DNA of 64,000 nt from Methylocystis parvus OBBP (GCF_027571405.1 NZ_CP092968.1:1-64000), one strand, 5' to 3'; shown: positions 36,027 to 50,088, counted from the stretch's first letter. The notes: generated from the sequence alone by a model not told the origin. Program-made: numbers and translations.

Positions 36027-36635
36027 ATGTCCGTCCGTCGTCTCGCCGAAAAGCAGCCCGAGAGCTTCGAGTTCACCGACGCCAACAAGGCGTGGCTCGA
36101 GAAGCAGATCGCCAAATATCCCGACGGCCGTCAGGCCTCGGCGGTGGTGCCGGCCCTGTGGCAGGCGCAGAAGCAGCATAATTACTGGCTGCCGCAGGCG
36201 GCGATCGAGAAGGTCGCGGAACTGCTCGGCATGCCGAAGATCCGCGTCCTCGAGGTCGCGACCTTCTACACCATGTTCAATCTCGAGCCGGTCGGCAAAT
36301 ATTACATCCAGCTCTGCGGCACGACGCCCTGCATGTTGAGCGGTTCGGACGACCTCATCAAGGTGCTCGAGCGCAAGGTCGGGCCTCAGCGCGAGGTGAC
36401 GGCCGACGGCCTGTTCTCCTGGCTCGAAGTCGAGTGCCTCGGCGCCTGCTGCAACGCGCCCATGGTGCAGATCAACGATGATTATTACGAGGACCTCACG
36501 GCCGAGAATTTCGAGAAGCTTCTCGACGATCTCGCCGCAGGCCGTCCTGTGAAGACGGGCTCGCAGAAGGGTCGCGTCTCGTCCGAGCCCGAGGGAGCGC
36601 TCACCAGCCTCGCCTCGCTCTACGGTCAAAAGTAA
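36027..36635 (+). CDS. nuoE: NADH-quinone oxidoreductase subunit E
   Basis: 24-kDa subunit of 202 residues carrying [2Fe-2S] cluster N1a. The ligands are in QLCGTTPCML and ECLGACCNAP (Cys-x4-Cys and Cys-x3-Cys). Upstream, PDGRQASAVVPALWQAQ and VATFYTMFNLEPVG are typical. The start at 36027 (MSVRRLAEKQ) lies immediately after the DUF559 unit. The Shine-Dalgarno is weak, so the insertion may have altered nuoE translation. Confidence 0.97.
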   Translation: MSVRRLAEKQPESFEFTDANKAWLEKQIAKYPDGRQASAVVPALWQAQKQHNYWLPQAAIEKVAELLGMPKIRVLEVATFYTMFNLEPVGKYYIQLCGTTPCMLSGSDDLIKVLERKVGPQREVTADGLFSWLEVECLGACCNAPMVQINDDYYEDLTAENFEKLLDDLAAGRPVKTGSQKGRVSSEPEGALTSLASLYGQK

Positions 36636-36653
36636 GCGGAGGGAAAGAAGACG

Positions 36654-37958
<1,305 letters not shown>

Positions 37959-37994
37959 GATGAACCTGCGCGTCGAGACTTCGGAGATAGCGAA

Positions 37995-40055
37995 GTGACA
38001 AAAATTCTCGTCGATGGCGTCGAAGTTGACGTGCCGGCCGAATTCACGCTGCTTCAGGCATGCGAGGAGGCGGGCGCCGAAGTGCCGCGCTTTTGCTACC
38101 ATGAGCGCCTGTCGATCGCCGGCAATTGCCGTATGTGTCTCGTCGAGGTGAAAGGCGGCCCGCCGAAGCCGACCGCCTCCTGCGCCATGTCCGTCAGGGA
38201 TCTGCGTCCGGGCCCGAACGGCGCGCCGCCGGAAGTCCTGACCAAGTCGCCAATGGTGAAGAGGGCGCGCGAGGGCGTGCTCGAGTTCCAGCTCATCAAC
38301 CACCCGCTCGACTGCCCGATCTGCGATCAGGGCGGCGAGTGCGACCTGCAGGATCAGGCGCTCGCTTACGGCGCCGGCCGCTCGCGTTTTTCCGAGGACA
38401 AGCACGCGGTCGAGAATAAATATATCGGGCCGCTGGTGAAGACCGAGATGACGCGCTGCATCCACTGCACGCGCTGCGTCCGTTTCACCGCCGAAATCGC
38501 CGGCACGAGCGACATGGGCGCTACCGGCCGCGGCGAGGATATGGAGATCACCACCTATCTCCAGACGGCCATGACGTCCGAGTTGCAGGGGTGCGTCTCG
38601 GATCTGTGCCCGGTCGGCGCGCTGCTGCCCAAGCCGCAGAATTTCCGGGCGCGTCCGTGGGAATATCAAAAGACCGAGACGATCGACGTCATGGACGCGC
38701 TCGGCTCCAATATCCGCGTCGATTCGCGCGGCCGCGAGGTCATCCGCATTCTCCCGCGCGTCAATGACGCGGTGAATGAAGAGTGGATTTCCGACAAGAC
38801 GCGCCAGGTCGTCGACGGCCTCAAGACGCAGCGTCTCGACCGCCCCTATGTGCGCGAGAACGGCCGCCTGCGTCCGGCCTCGTGGAAAGAGGCCTTCGAC
38901 CTCATCGCCGCCAAACGGAAGGCGACCGCTCCGGCGCGCGCCGGCGCCATTGTCGGCGACCTTGCCGCGGCCGAAGAAATCTTCGCGCTGAAGCTTCTGC
39001 TGCAGCATATCGGCTCGCCCAATCTCGATTGCCGTCAGGACGGCGCGAGGCTCGATCAAAAATTCGGCCGCGCCTCCTATCTCTTCAACGCGACGGTCGC
39101 GGGCGTCGAGCAGGCGGATTCGCTGCTCATCATCGGCTCCAATCCGCGCAAGGAGTCGCCGGTCCTCAACGCCCGCATTCGCAAGCGCTGGCTCAAGGGC
39201 GGCTTCAAGGTCTCGCTAATCGGCGAAAAGGCCGATTTGACCTATGACTACGACTATCTCGGCGCGGGCCCGGATTCGCTCCTGCATTTCATCCAGACGG
39301 GAAAGCCGGCCGGCAAGCTGCTGGTGATCGTCGGGCAGGGCGCGCTGTCGCGTCCGGACGGCGACGCCGTTCTGGCGCTCGCAGCCCAGGCGGCGCAGAA
39401 GCTCGGCGGCGTCTCCGACGGCTGGAACGGCTTTTCGATGCTGCATACGGCGGCGTCCCGCGTGGGCGCGCTGGATATCGGCTTCACGCCGGCGCAAGGC
39501 GGACTCGACGCGCAGCGGATGGCGAAGGCCGGCGCCTTGGACCTGCTTTTCCTGCTTGGCGCGGATGAAATCGCGATCGAGCCGGGCGCCTTCGTCGTCT
39601 ATATCGGCACGCATGGCGATCGCGGGGCGCATCGCGCCGACGTGATCCTGCCGGGCGCGGCCTATACCGAGAAATCGGGCCTTTACGTCAATACGGAAGG
39701 CCGCGTGCAGCTCGCGTCGCGCGTCGTCTTTCCGCCGGGCGAGGCTCGCGAAGATTGGGCGATCCTGCGCGCGCTGTCGGCCGTTATCGGGCAGGCGCTG
39801 CCTTTCGACTCGCTCACCGAATTGCGCAAGAAGCTCGTCGAGGCGCATCCGCATTTCGCCCGTATCGATCAGATCGAAGCGGGGGAGGCGGCGGACATCG
39901 CCAAGCTCGCCGGCCATTCTGCGGTCGCGATGAAGGACCCCTTCGTCTCCGCGATCGCTGATTTCTACCTCACCAATCCGATCGCGCGCGCCTCGGCGGT
40001 CATGGCGGAATGCTCGGCCCTCGCGCAGGGCAAGCTGGCCCAGGCGGCGGAATAG
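37995..40055 (+). CDS. nuoG: NADH-quinone oxidoreductase subunit G
   Basis: 75-kDa Fe-S subunit of 686 residues with a GTG start at 37995. The N-terminal [2Fe-2S] ligands are in [21 protein letters not shown]. The [4Fe-4S] ligands are in [19 protein letters not shown], then [10 protein letters not shown] and [13 protein letters not shown] molybdopterin-oxidoreductase-like domain without cofactor makes up the rest. Typical alphaproteobacterial/mitochondrial size. Confidence 0.97.
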   Translation: MTKILVDGVEVDVPAEFTLLQACEEAGAEVPRFCYHERLSIAGNCRMCLVEVKGGPPKPTASCAMSVRDLRPGPNGAPPEVLTKSPMVKRAREGVLEFQLINHPLDCPICDQGGECDLQDQALAYGAGRSRFSEDKHAVENKYIGPLVKTEMTRCIHCTRCVRFTAEIAGTSDMGATGRGEDMEITTYLQTAMTSELQGCVSDLCPVGALLPKPQNFRARPWEYQKTETIDVMDALGSNIRVDSRGREVIRILPRVNDAVNEEWISDKTRQVVDGLKTQRLDRPYVRENGRLRPASWKEAFDLIAAKRKATAPARAGAIVGDLAAAEEIFALKLLLQHIGSPNLDCRQDGARLDQKFGRASYLFNATVAGVEQADSLLIIGSNPRKESPVLNARIRKRWLKGGFKVSLIGEKADLTYDYDYLGAGPDSLLHFIQTGKPAGKLLVIVGQGALSRPDGDAVLALAAQAAQKLGGVSDGWNGFSMLHTAASRVGALDIGFTPAQGGLDAQRMAKAGALDLLFLLGADEIAIEPGAFVVYIGTHGDRGAHRADVILPGAAYTEKSGLYVNTEGRVQLASRVVFPPGEAREDWAILRALSAVIGQALPFDSLTELRKKLVEAHPHFARIDQIEAGEAADIAKLAGHSAVAMKDPFVSAIADFYLTNPIARASAVMAECSALAQGKLAQAAE

Positions 40056-40065
40056 GAGCAAAGAC

Positions 40066-41112
40066 GTGAGCGATTGGATGAACGCCATCACCGCTTATCT
40101 GGCCGAAAGCCCTGTTCTGCTCGCCATCATCAAGAGCGTGCTGATCGCGGTCGTTCTGCTGATCTACGTGGCCTATGTCATTCTCGCCGACCGCAAGATC
40201 TGGGCGGCCGTGCAATTGCGCCGCGGACCGAACGTCGTCGGACCCTGGGGCCTGCTGCAGAGCTTCGCGGACTTCATCAAATTCGCGATCAAGGAGCCGG
40301 TCATCCCCGATACGGCGAATAAGGGGATCTTCCTGTTTGCGCCCTTCATCATGGCGACGCTCTCCATCGCCGCCTGGGCGGTGATTCCCGTGTCGGACGG
40401 CGGCTGGGTCGTCGGCGACATCAATGTCGGCATTCTCTATATCTTCGCGCTGTCCTCGCTCGGCGTTTACGGCGTGATCATGGGCGGCTGGGCGTCGAAC
40501 TCGAAATATCCGTTCCTCTCGGCGCTCCGCTCCGCCGCGCAGATGGTGTCCTACGAGGTCTCGATCGGCTTCGTCATCATCACCGTGCTGCTCTGCGCCG
40601 GTTCGCTGAACCTCACCGACATTGTGAGGGCGCAGGACACCGCCTACGGCATGGCCGGATGGTATTGGCTGCGCCTCTTCCCGATGTTCGTCATCTTCTT
40701 CGTCTCCGCGCTCGCTGAAACGAACCGTCCGCCCTTCGATCTTGTCGAGGCCGAGTCGGAGCTCGTCGCGGGCTTCATGATCGAATATTCGGCGACGCCT
40801 TATGTGCTGTTCATGCTCGCCGAATATGTGGCGATCGTGACCATGTGCGCGCTACTGACGATCCTGTTCTTCGGCGGCTGGCTGCCGCCCGCCAATATCG
40901 CGCCCTTCACCTGGGTTCCGGGCGTGATCTGGTTCATCCTGAAGGTCAGCTTCTTCTTCTTCTTCTTCGCCATGGTGAAGGCGTTCGTGCCGCGTTACCG
41001 GTACGATCAGCTGATGCGGCTGGGCTGGAAAGTCTTCCTGCCGATCTCGCTCGTCATGGTTGTCATCGTCGCCGCGGCGCTGCAGTTCGGCCCCGGCCTG
41101 ATCGCGAGCTAA
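40066..41112 (+). CDS. nuoH: NADH-quinone oxidoreductase subunit H
   Basis: Membrane subunit of 348 residues forming the quinone chamber entrance, with a GTG start at 40066. Eight helices are evident. The conserved loops [36 protein letters not shown] and the acidic [21 protein letters not shown] are complete. AGGAG lies about 9 bases before the GTG. Confidence 0.98.
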   Translation: MSDWMNAITAYLAESPVLLAIIKSVLIAVVLLIYVAYVILADRKIWAAVQLRRGPNVVGPWGLLQSFADFIKFAIKEPVIPDTANKGIFLFAPFIMATLSIAAWAVIPVSDGGWVVGDINVGILYIFALSSLGVYGVIMGGWASNSKYPFLSALRSAAQMVSYEVSIGFVIITVLLCAGSLNLTDIVRAQDTAYGMAGWYWLRLFPMFVIFFVSALAETNRPPFDLVEAESELVAGFMIEYSATPYVLFMLAEYVAIVTMCALLTILFFGGWLPPANIAPFTWVPGVIWFILKVSFFFFFFAMVKAFVPRYRYDQLMRLGWKVFLPISLVMVVIVAAALQFGPGLIAS

Positions 41113-41115
41113 GCC

Positions 41116-41604
41116 ATGAGACTGGACCAAGCCGCCAAGTCGCTCTTCCTGTCGGAATTCGTCAGCGCCTTCTGGCTGTCGATGCGCTATTTCTTCAAGC
41201 CGAAGGCGACGATCAACTATCCGCACGAGCGCAATCCGCAGTCGCCGCGCTTTCGCGGCGAGCATGCGCTGCGCCGTTATCCGAACGGCGAAGAGCGCTG
41301 CATCGCCTGCAAGCTCTGCGAGGCGATCTGTCCTGCTCAGGCGATCACGATCGAAGCCGGCCCGCGCCGCAACGACGGCACCCGCCGCACGACGCGCTAC
41401 GACATCGACATGGTGAAGTGCATCTATTGCGGTTTCTGCCAGGAAGCCTGCCCGGTCGACGCGATCGTCGAGGGGCCGAACCAGGAATTCGCGACGGAAA
41501 CGCGCGAGGAGCTCTACTACACCAAGGAGCGCCTGCTCGAGAACGGCGCGCGCTGGGAACGCGAGATCGCGCGCAACATCGCGCTCGACGCGCCCTATCG
41601 GTAA
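41116..41604 (+). CDS. nuoI: NADH-quinone oxidoreductase subunit I
   Basis: 23-kDa ferredoxin-like subunit of 162 residues with two [4Fe-4S] clusters (N6a/N6b). The cysteine motifs are [16 protein letters not shown] and [16 protein letters not shown]. The amphipathic N-terminal helix [22 protein letters not shown] anchors it to the membrane arm. It starts 3 bases after the nuoH stop. Confidence 0.98.
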   Translation: MRLDQAAKSLFLSEFVSAFWLSMRYFFKPKATINYPHERNPQSPRFRGEHALRRYPNGEERCIACKLCEAICPAQAITIEAGPRRNDGTRRTTRYDIDMVKCIYCGFCQEACPVDAIVEGPNQEFATETREELYYTKERLLENGARWEREIARNIALDAPYR

Positions 41605-41653
41605 GAACGACTGCGAGCCGCGCCAGAGCGGTTCATGATGAGAGGATGAGGCC

Positions 41654-42256
41654 GTGGCGGCTGTATTTTTCTACCTCTTCGCGACGATCATGATCGCGTC
41701 GGCCTGCGTCGTGATCTTCGCGCGCAATCCGGTGCATTCGGTGCTGTTCCTGATCCTCGCCTTCTGCAACGGCGCGGGTCTTTTCCTTCTCGCGGGCGCC
41801 GAATTCCTGGCGATGCTGCTCATCGTCGTCTATGTCGGCGCGGTCGCGGTGCTCTTCCTCTTCGTCGTCATGATGCTCGATGTCGATTTCGCGGAGTTGA
41901 AGCAAGGCTTCGCCAAATATCTGCCGCTCAGCGCCGGCGTCGGCGTCGTCATCCTCGCCGAGCTCGGCATGGTCGCGGTCGGCTGGCAGCCATCGGGCGA
42001 AGCCAAGAACCTGCTCGAGACCCCGATCGCCGCGAATGTCTCCAACACTGCTGCGCTCGGCCAGGTGCTCTATACGAAATATGCGATTTTCTTCCAGACG
42101 TCGGCGCTGGTGCTGCTCACCGCCATGATCGGCGCCATCGTGCTGACGCTGCATCACAAGCCGAACGTCAAGCGCCAGAAGATCGCCGAGCAGAACGCGC
42201 GCAACGCCAAGAATGTCGTCGAGATCAAGAAAGTTCCGTTCCGGACGGGCGTCTAA
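41654..42256 (+). CDS. nuoJ: NADH-quinone oxidoreductase subunit J
   Basis: Membrane subunit of 200 residues with five helices; GTG start at 41654 (MAAVFFYLFATIM). The conserved TM3 region LLIVVYVGAVAVLFLFVVMMLD includes the helix that changes conformation during turnover. The Lys/Asn-rich tail QKIAEQNARNAKNVVEIKKV is typical of alphaproteobacterial NuoJ. Confidence 0.97.
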   Translation: MAAVFFYLFATIMIASACVVIFARNPVHSVLFLILAFCNGAGLFLLAGAEFLAMLLIVVYVGAVAVLFLFVVMMLDVDFAELKQGFAKYLPLSAGVGVVILAELGMVAVGWQPSGEAKNLLETPIAANVSNTAALGQVLYTKYAIFFQTSALVLLTAMIGAIVLTLHHKPNVKRQKIAEQNARNAKNVVEIKKVPFRTGV

Positions 42257-42268
42257 CGAGGAAAGTCC

Positions 42269-42577
42269 ATGACCATCGGCCTTACGCATTACCTCGTCGT
42301 CGCCGCCATTCTGTTCACGCTCGGCGTCGCGGGCATCATCCTCAACCGCAAGAACATCATCGTTATCCTGATGTCGGTGGAGCTGATCCTCTTGTCGGTG
42401 AATCTCAACTTCGTCGCCTTCTCGCAGTCGCTGGGCGATCTCGTCGGTCAGGTGTTCGCGCTCTTCGTGCTCACCGTCGCCGCCGCCGAGGCGGCCATCG
42501 GCCTCGCGATCCTCGTCGCCTTCTATCGCAACCGCGGCACGATCGCGGTCGAAGACATCAATGAGCTGAAGGGCTGA
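42269..42577 (+). CDS. nuoK: NADH-quinone oxidoreductase subunit K
   Basis: Three-helix antiporter-like membrane subunit of 102 residues. The two conserved glutamates are in [12 protein letters not shown] and [21 protein letters not shown] precedes the ATG. It starts 12 bases after nuoJ. Confidence 0.98.
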   Translation: MTIGLTHYLVVAAILFTLGVAGIILNRKNIIVILMSVELILLSVNLNFVAFSQSLGDLVGQVFALFVLTVAAAEAAIGLAILVAFYRNRGTIAVEDINELKG

Positions 42578-42586
42578 TCCAAAGCG

Positions 42587-44631
<2,045 letters not shown>

Positions 44632-44632
<1 letters not shown>

Positions 44633-46140
44633 TGTTCGGGTTCGGCATTCTTACCGGCCTTACGTTTCTTCCGCTCGTCGGCGCCGCCTTCCTGCTGACG
44701 CAGAAGGGGGAGGACGAGGCGACCCTGCGCAACATTCGCTGGGCGTCGCTCCTCACGACGCTCGCAACCTTCGCGCTGTCGCTTTACGTCTGGACCGGCT
44801 TCGATCCATCCAACCCGGCCTTCCAGTTCGTCGAGGAGAAGAGCTGGTTCGGCTCCGGCCTGACTTATAAGATGGGCGTCGACGGCTTCTCCATGCCGCT
44901 GCTGCTCCTCACCACCTTCATCATGCCCTTCTCGATCCTCGCCTCTTTCGAGTCGATCACGAAGCGCGTGAAGGAATATTTCATCGCCTTCCTCGTGCTC
45001 GAGACGTTGATGATCGGCGTCTTCTGCGCGCTGGATCTCGTGCTGTTCTACCTCTTCTTCGAGGGCGGCCTCATTCCGATGTTCCTCATCATCGGCGTCT
45101 GGGGCGGCAAGCGGCGCGTCTATGCGAGCTTCAAATTCTTCCTCTACACGCTCGTCGGCTCGCTTCTGATGCTGGTCGCGATCCTCGCGATGTACAATCA
45201 GGCGCATACGACGGACATCGCGGTTCTGCTGAAGACCGACTTTCCGAAGGACATGCAGATCTGGCTGTGGCTGGCCTTCTTCGCGTCCTTCGCAGTGAAG
45301 ATGCCGATGTGGCCGGTGCATACCTGGCTGCCGGACGCTCACGTCGAGGCGCCGACGGCGGGCTCGGTCATTCTGGCCGCGATCCTGTTGAAGATGGGCG
45401 GCTACGGCTTCATCCGCTTCTCTCTCCCCATGTTCCCGGACGCGTCGGTGTATTTCGCGCCGCTCGTCTACGCCATGTCGGTGATCGCCATTGTCTACAC
45501 CTCGCTCGTTGCGCTGGTGCAGGAGGACATCAAGAAACTGATCGCCTATTCCTCCGTCGCCCATATGGGCTATGTGACGATGGGCCTCTTCACGATGAAT
45601 CCGCAGGGCGTTCAGGGCGCGATGTTCCAGATGGTTTCGCACGGCTTCGTGTCGGGCGCGCTCTTCCTCTGCGTCGGCGTCATCTATGATCGCATGCATA
45701 CGCGCGAAATTTCCGCCTATGGCGGCCTCGTGAACCGCATGCCGGTCTACGCGTTCGTGTTCATGCTCTTCACCATGGCCAATGTCGGCCTGCCGGGCAC
45801 AACGGGCTTCATCGGCGAGTTCCTTTCCCTCGCCGGCGCCTTCAAGGCGAATAGCTGGGTGGCGTTCATCGCCACGAGCGGCGTCATCTTCTCGGCGGCC
45901 TACGCGCTATACCTCTACCGCCGCGTCGTGTTCGGCGCGCTGGAGAAGGCGAGCCTCAAGGACATCATGGATCTGACGCCGCGCGAGATCGTGATTTTCG
46001 CGCCGCTGATCGCCCTGACGATCTATTATGGCGTGCTGCCGGGGCAGATCCTGACCTCGACGCAGGCCTCGGTCGATCACCTTATTCAATCCCACACGGC
46101 CTTTCTCGACGCGGTGAAGATCGCCGCGGCGGCCCACTGA
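44632..46140 (+). CDS. nuoM: NADH-quinone oxidoreductase subunit M
   Basis: Antiporter-like proton-pumping subunit of 502 residues with about 14 helices. Conserved are [36 protein letters not shown] with the key Glu, [21 protein letters not shown], and [19 protein letters not shown]. Start is fixed by the TGATG overlap with nuoL. Confidence 0.98.
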
Positions 46141-46153
46141 CGGACGGCGGAAA

Positions 46154-47590
46154 ATGTCTTTCCTCGCAGAACTCGGACATCACTTCCTTCCCGAGGTCAT
46201 CCTCGCCATCGGCGTGATGCTGCTGATCCTCATCGGCGCCTTTCGCGGCGAGAAGGGCTTCAGCCTCGTCGATGAAATCGCGACCGGCGTTCTCGGCCTT
46301 GCGATCCTCGCGATCGTCCTGTCGAGCAAGCAGGCGGATGTGGCCGTTTTCGACGGCGCTTATATCGACGACGCCTTCTCCCGCTTCGTGAAGGCGCTGA
46401 CGCTGATCGGCGCCATGGCGTCGATCCTGCTGTCGGTCGACTGGCTCCAGCGCAACGGGCTCGAGAAGTTCGAATATCCGGTGCTGGTCCTTCTCTCGAC
46501 GCTCGGCATGATGCTGCTGATCTCGGCCGACAATCTCATCGCGCTTTATCTCGGCCTCGAATTGATGTCGCTCGCGCTCTACGTCATGGCCGCCTTCGCG
46601 CGCGACGACGGGCGCGCCTCGGAGGCCGGGCTGAAATATTTCGTTCTCGGCGCGCTGTCCTCGGGTATGATGCTCTATGGCTCGTCGCTGCTTTACGGCT
46701 TCTCGGGCACGGTCTCCTTCGCCGGCATCGCGCAGGCCGTGACGGAGCATCCGCCGATCGGCGTGATCTTCGGCCTTGTCTTCGTCCTGGCCGGTCTCGC
46801 TTTCAAAATGTCGGCCGCGCCTTTCCACATGTGGACGCCCGACGTCTATGAAGGCGCGCCGACGCCGGTCACCGCCTTCTTCGCCTCTGCGGCGAAAATG
46901 GCGGCTGTCGCCATCACCGTGCGCGTCGTCATCACCGCCTTCCCGGCGATCACGACGCAATGGCGCCAGATCATCGTGTTCCTCGCCATCGCTTCGACGC
47001 TGCTCGGCTCCTTCGCGGCGATCGGTCAGAACAGCATCAAGCGCCTCATGGCTTATTCGTCCATCGGCCATATGGGCTTTGCGCTGATCGGCCTCGCCGC
47101 CGGCACAGAGGCCGGCGTCAGAGGCGTCGCGGTGTATCTCGCCATTTATCTTGTGATGACGCTCGGCTCCTTCGCCGCGATCCTCGCCATGCGCGTCAAC
47201 GGCCGCAATGTCGAGAACATCTCCGATCTCGCCGGGCTGTCGCGCACCAACGGTCTCATGGCTTTCTTCCTCGCCATGCTGATGTTCTCGCTGGCCGGCA
47301 TCCCCCCGCTCGCCGGCTTCTTCGCGAAATATTACGTGCTTCTCGCCGCGGTGGATGCGGGGCTTTATCCGCTCGCCGTCGTCGGCGTGCTCGCTTCGGC
47401 GGTCGCGGCCTTCTACTATCTGCGCGTCGTGAAGGTCATGTATTTCGACGAACCCGCGCCGGGCTTCGATCGCTCGCCTTTCGCCGTGCGCGCCATTCTT
47501 GCAGCGTCGACGATCGCGATGCTCGGATTCTGGCTCTATCCGGCGCCGGTCATGAATGCGGCGACGGCGGCCGCCAAGTCTCTTTTCTGA
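46154..47590 (+). CDS. nuoN: NADH-quinone oxidoreductase subunit N
   Basis: Third large antiporter-like subunit, 478 residues, about 14 helices. Motifs: NLIALYLGLELMSLALYVMAAF, GLKYFVLGALSSGMMLYG, FHMWTPDVYEGAPTPVTAFFA and QNSIKRLMAYSSIGHMGFALIGL. Last structural gene of the operon, followed after 12 bases by the birA/RNase J frame on the same strand. Confidence 0.98.
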   Translation: MSFLAELGHHFLPEVILAIGVMLLILIGAFRGEKGFSLVDEIATGVLGLAILAIVLSSKQADVAVFDGAYIDDAFSRFVKALTLIGAMASILLSVDWLQRNGLEKFEYPVLVLLSTLGMMLLISADNLIALYLGLELMSLALYVMAAFARDDGRASEAGLKYFVLGALSSGMMLYGSSLLYGFSGTVSFAGIAQAVTEHPPIGVIFGLVFVLAGLAFKMSAAPFHMWTPDVYEGAPTPVTAFFASAAKMAAVAITVRVVITAFPAITTQWRQIIVFLAIASTLLGSFAAIGQNSIKRLMAYSSIGHMGFALIGLAAGTEAGVRGVAVYLAIYLVMTLGSFAAILAMRVNGRNVENISDLAGLSRTNGLMAFFLAMLMFSLAGIPPLAGFFAKYYVLLAAVDAGLYPLAVVGVLASAVAAFYYLRVVKVMYFDEPAPGFDRSPFAVRAILAASTIAMLGFWLYPAPVMNAATAAAKSLF

Positions 47591-47602
47591 TGAGGTGAGC
47601 GC

Positions 47603-50053
47603 GTGCAGTTGGGCAATATTGCGCGCGCTCGCGGCGTTCGCCTTCTAACCCTCGGTGACATCGACTCGACGAATGAGGAAGCGCGCCGTCTGATCGAAAC
47701 GGGCGAGCGCGGTCCGCTCTGGATCGTCGCCGCGCGCCAGACCAGAGGACGCGGGCGCCTCGGGCGGGAATGGGTTTCGCCGGCGGGCAATCTCTATGCG
47801 AGCTTTGTGTATAGCGAATTCGAGGATGCGCGGGTTGCGCCCGAACTCGGCTTCGTCGCTGGCGTGGCCGCGATCCGCGCGCTGCGCGCCTCGGCCGGAG
47901 CGAACGGGTTCCGATTGAAATGGCCGAACGACGTGCTGCTCGACGGCGCGAAGCTCGGCGGCATTCTCCTCGAATGCCTCAACGCGCAGACATCTCCCGT
48001 CGCGATTATAGGCATCGGCGTCAATATCGCCGAAGCGCCCGCCGATCTGCCATATCCCGCGCGCGCTTTGTCGTCGCTCGGACCCGCCGCCCCGGCTGCG
48101 GAAGCATTTTTCGAGCGCCTCTCCGACGCGCTGGCCGAGATTCTTGAAATCTGGCGGGCCGGAGAAGGCTTTGCGCAGATCCGCGACGAGTGGCTCGCCT
48201 CCGCCGCATCGCTTGGCGACGAGATTGGCGTGGCGACGGCGAATGAAACGCTTGTGGGCCGCTTCGACACGATCGACGCCATCGGCCGTCTGATCCTCGA
48301 AACGCAAAACGGGCGTCGCGCGATCGAGGCTGGCGACGTGCTGGTCGGCCCCCGCAAGACCCGAGGGAGCGCGCGCATGACGGCTGCTCCCCAGGCGGAT
48401 TTTGTTTTTGCGCCCTTTGGCGGCGTCGGCGAAATCGGGATGAACCTCGCGCTTTACGGCTTCGGGACGCCGCGTGCGCGCAAATGGCTGATGGTCGATT
48501 GCGGTCTCGGCTTTCCCGGCGCGGACCTGCCGGGCATCGACGTCGTCTTTCCCGACATCGCCTTTGTCGAGAAGATCGCCAAGGACCTTGTCGCCATCTG
48601 CATCACCCACGCGCATGAGGACCATATCGGCGCGCTGGCGACATTGTGGCCGAAGCTCAAATGCAAGGTCTATGCGACGCCTTTCGCGGCCGGGCTGCTG
48701 GAAGTGCGCCGCCTCAACGAGCCGGGCGCGCCCAATATCGACATTCACACGGTCAGCGCCGGGACCGTGCTCCAACTCGATCCCTTCACGGTCGAATATG
48801 TCGCGGTGGCGCATTCCATCCCCGAGGCCAATGCGCTCGCGATCAAGACGCCGCTCGGCGTCGTGCTGCATACCGGCGACTGGAAGATCGATCCGCAGCC
48901 AGGCGTCGGCAACCGTATCGACGAAGCGCGTCTGCGCGCGCTGGGCGACGAGGGCGTCGACGTTCTGATCTGCGACTCGACCAATATCCTTCGCGAGGGC
49001 GACAGTTTTTCGGAGAGCGACGTCGCCCGCGTGCTGAGGCCGCTGATCGCGGAAGCGCCGGGCCGCGTTCTGGTGACGACTTTCGCCTCCAATGTCGCGC
49101 GTTTGCGCGCGATCGCCGAAGCCGCTCTGGCCTGCGGCCGCACGGTCGTCGTGGCCGGCCGCGCCATGGATCGCGTCGTACAGGTTGCGCGAGATTGCGG
49201 CTATCTTGACGGCCTGCCGGGTTTTCATTCGCCGGACATGCTGCCGAACCTGCCGCGTGAAAAGACCGTCGTGATCGCGACGGGAAGCCAGGGCGAGCCG
49301 CGCGCGGCGATGATGCGCGCGTCGCAGAACGATCATCCCTCGATCAAACTCGTCGCGGGCGATCGGGTGATCTTCTCGTCGCGCACGATTCCCGGCAATC
49401 AGCGCGAGGTGCATCGCGTCATCAACAATCTCTGCAATCTCGGCGTCGAGGTGATCACCGATCACGATCACCTTGTCCATTGCTCCGGCCATCCGCGCCG
49501 CGGCGAGGTCGCGCAAATGTATGAGTGGGTGCGGCCGAAATTCGCCGTGCCTGTGCATGGCGAGGCGCATCATCTCACGCAGCATGTCGCCTTCGCCAGA
49601 TCGAAGGGCGTCGAGCATGTGATTTCGGCGCGTGACGGCGACATGGTGAAATTGCTGCCCGGCCCGCCGTCGATCGTCGAGCAGTTGCCGCATGGGCGTC
49701 TGCTGAAAGATGGCGACGTTGTCATCGGCGAGGATGACGGCGCGGTGCGCGAGCGCAACAAGCTCTCCTTCGCCGGGATCGTCTCCATCGCGCTCGCCGT
49801 CGACAAAAAGGGGGAGCTGGTCGGCGATCCGGATGTGGTGACGGCCGGCGTGCCCAAGAAAGGGAAATTCGGCGAGGATATGGGCGAAGTGATCGACGAG
49901 GCCCTCTTCGCGACCTTCGAGGGCTTGCCGCGCGCGCGCCGCCGCGACGCCGACGCCATCTCCACCGCCATCGAACGTTCGGTGCGCGGCGCGATAAATT
50001 CCGTTTGGGGCAAGAAGCCGATCGTGCATGTGATGGTCGTGTCGGCGTCGTAG
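47603..50053 (+). CDS. BirA-RNase J: two genes in one uninterrupted frame
   Basis: A single 816-residue frame begins at a GTG (47603) and contains two complete proteins. Residues 1-258 are a biotin-[acetyl-CoA-carboxylase] ligase: DSTNEEARRLIE, ARQTRGRGRLGREWVSPAGNLYAS, FRLKWPNDVLLDGAKLGGIL and IIGIGVNIAEAP, without the N-terminal helix-turn-helix of E. coli BirA. Residues 259-816 are RNase J. No stop codon separates them: the junction reads GDVLVGPRKTRGSAR then MTAAPQ. In related genomes birA and the RNase J gene are, from memory, adjacent separate genes after nuoN. A fused protein, an internal start, or both are possible. Confidence 0.88.
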   Translation: MQLGNIARARGVRLLTLGDIDSTNEEARRLIETGERGPLWIVAARQTRGRGRLGREWVSPAGNLYASFVYSEFEDARVAPELGFVAGVAAIRALRASAGANGFRLKWPNDVLLDGAKLGGILLECLNAQTSPVAIIGIGVNIAEAPADLPYPARALSSLGPAAPAAEAFFERLSDALAEILEIWRAGEGFAQIRDEWLASAASLGDEIGVATANETLVGRFDTIDAIGRLILETQNGRRAIEAGDVLVGPRKTRGSARMTAAPQADFVFAPFGGVGEIGMNLALYGFGTPRARKWLMVDCGLGFPGADLPGIDVVFPDIAFVEKIAKDLVAICITHAHEDHIGALATLWPKLKCKVYATPFAAGLLEVRRLNEPGAPNIDIHTVSAGTVLQLDPFTVEYVAVAHSIPEANALAIKTPLGVVLHTGDWKIDPQPGVGNRIDEARLRALGDEGVDVLICDSTNILREGDSFSESDVARVLRPLIAEAPGRVLVTTFASNVARLRAIAEAALACGRTVVVAGRAMDRVVQVARDCGYLDGLPGFHSPDMLPNLPREKTVVIATGSQGEPRAAMMRASQNDHPSIKLVAGDRVIFSSRTIPGNQREVHRVINNLCNLGVEVITDHDHLVHCSGHPRRGEVAQMYEWVRPKFAVPVHGEAHHLTQHVAFARSKGVEHVISARDGDMVKLLPGPPSIVEQLPHGRLLKDGDVVIGEDDGAVRERNKLSFAGIVSIALAVDKKGELVGDPDVVTAGVPKKGKFGEDMGEVIDEALFATFEGLPRARRRDADAISTAIERSVRGAINSVWGKKPIVHVMVVSAS
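48377..50053 (+). CDS. rnj: Ribonuclease J (internal start within the BirA-RNase J frame)
   Basis: Metallo-beta-lactamase-fold endo/5'-exoribonuclease of 558 residues if translation starts at the ATG at 48377. GAGGGAG lies about 7 bases upstream, a good ribosome binding site. Motifs: FGGVGEIGMNLALYG, the zinc-binding THAHEDHIGAL, VAHSIPEANALAI, LHTGDWKID, CDSTNILREG, TFASNVARLRAIAEAA, and HCSGHPRRGE / VPVHGEAHHL. The length matches other RNase J proteins, so the independently started product would be complete. Confidence 0.93.
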   Translation: MTAAPQADFVFAPFGGVGEIGMNLALYGFGTPRARKWLMVDCGLGFPGADLPGIDVVFPDIAFVEKIAKDLVAICITHAHEDHIGALATLWPKLKCKVYATPFAAGLLEVRRLNEPGAPNIDIHTVSAGTVLQLDPFTVEYVAVAHSIPEANALAIKTPLGVVLHTGDWKIDPQPGVGNRIDEARLRALGDEGVDVLICDSTNILREGDSFSESDVARVLRPLIAEAPGRVLVTTFASNVARLRAIAEAALACGRTVVVAGRAMDRVVQVARDCGYLDGLPGFHSPDMLPNLPREKTVVIATGSQGEPRAAMMRASQNDHPSIKLVAGDRVIFSSRTIPGNQREVHRVINNLCNLGVEVITDHDHLVHCSGHPRRGEVAQMYEWVRPKFAVPVHGEAHHLTQHVAFARSKGVEHVISARDGDMVKLLPGPPSIVEQLPHGRLLKDGDVVIGEDDGAVRERNKLSFAGIVSIALAVDKKGELVGDPDVVTAGVPKKGKFGEDMGEVIDEALFATFEGLPRARRRDADAISTAIERSVRGAINSVWGKKPIVHVMVVSAS

Positions 50054-50088
50054 GGAGGCGGTTGGTAGCAAGCCGACCCGCTTCTCGT

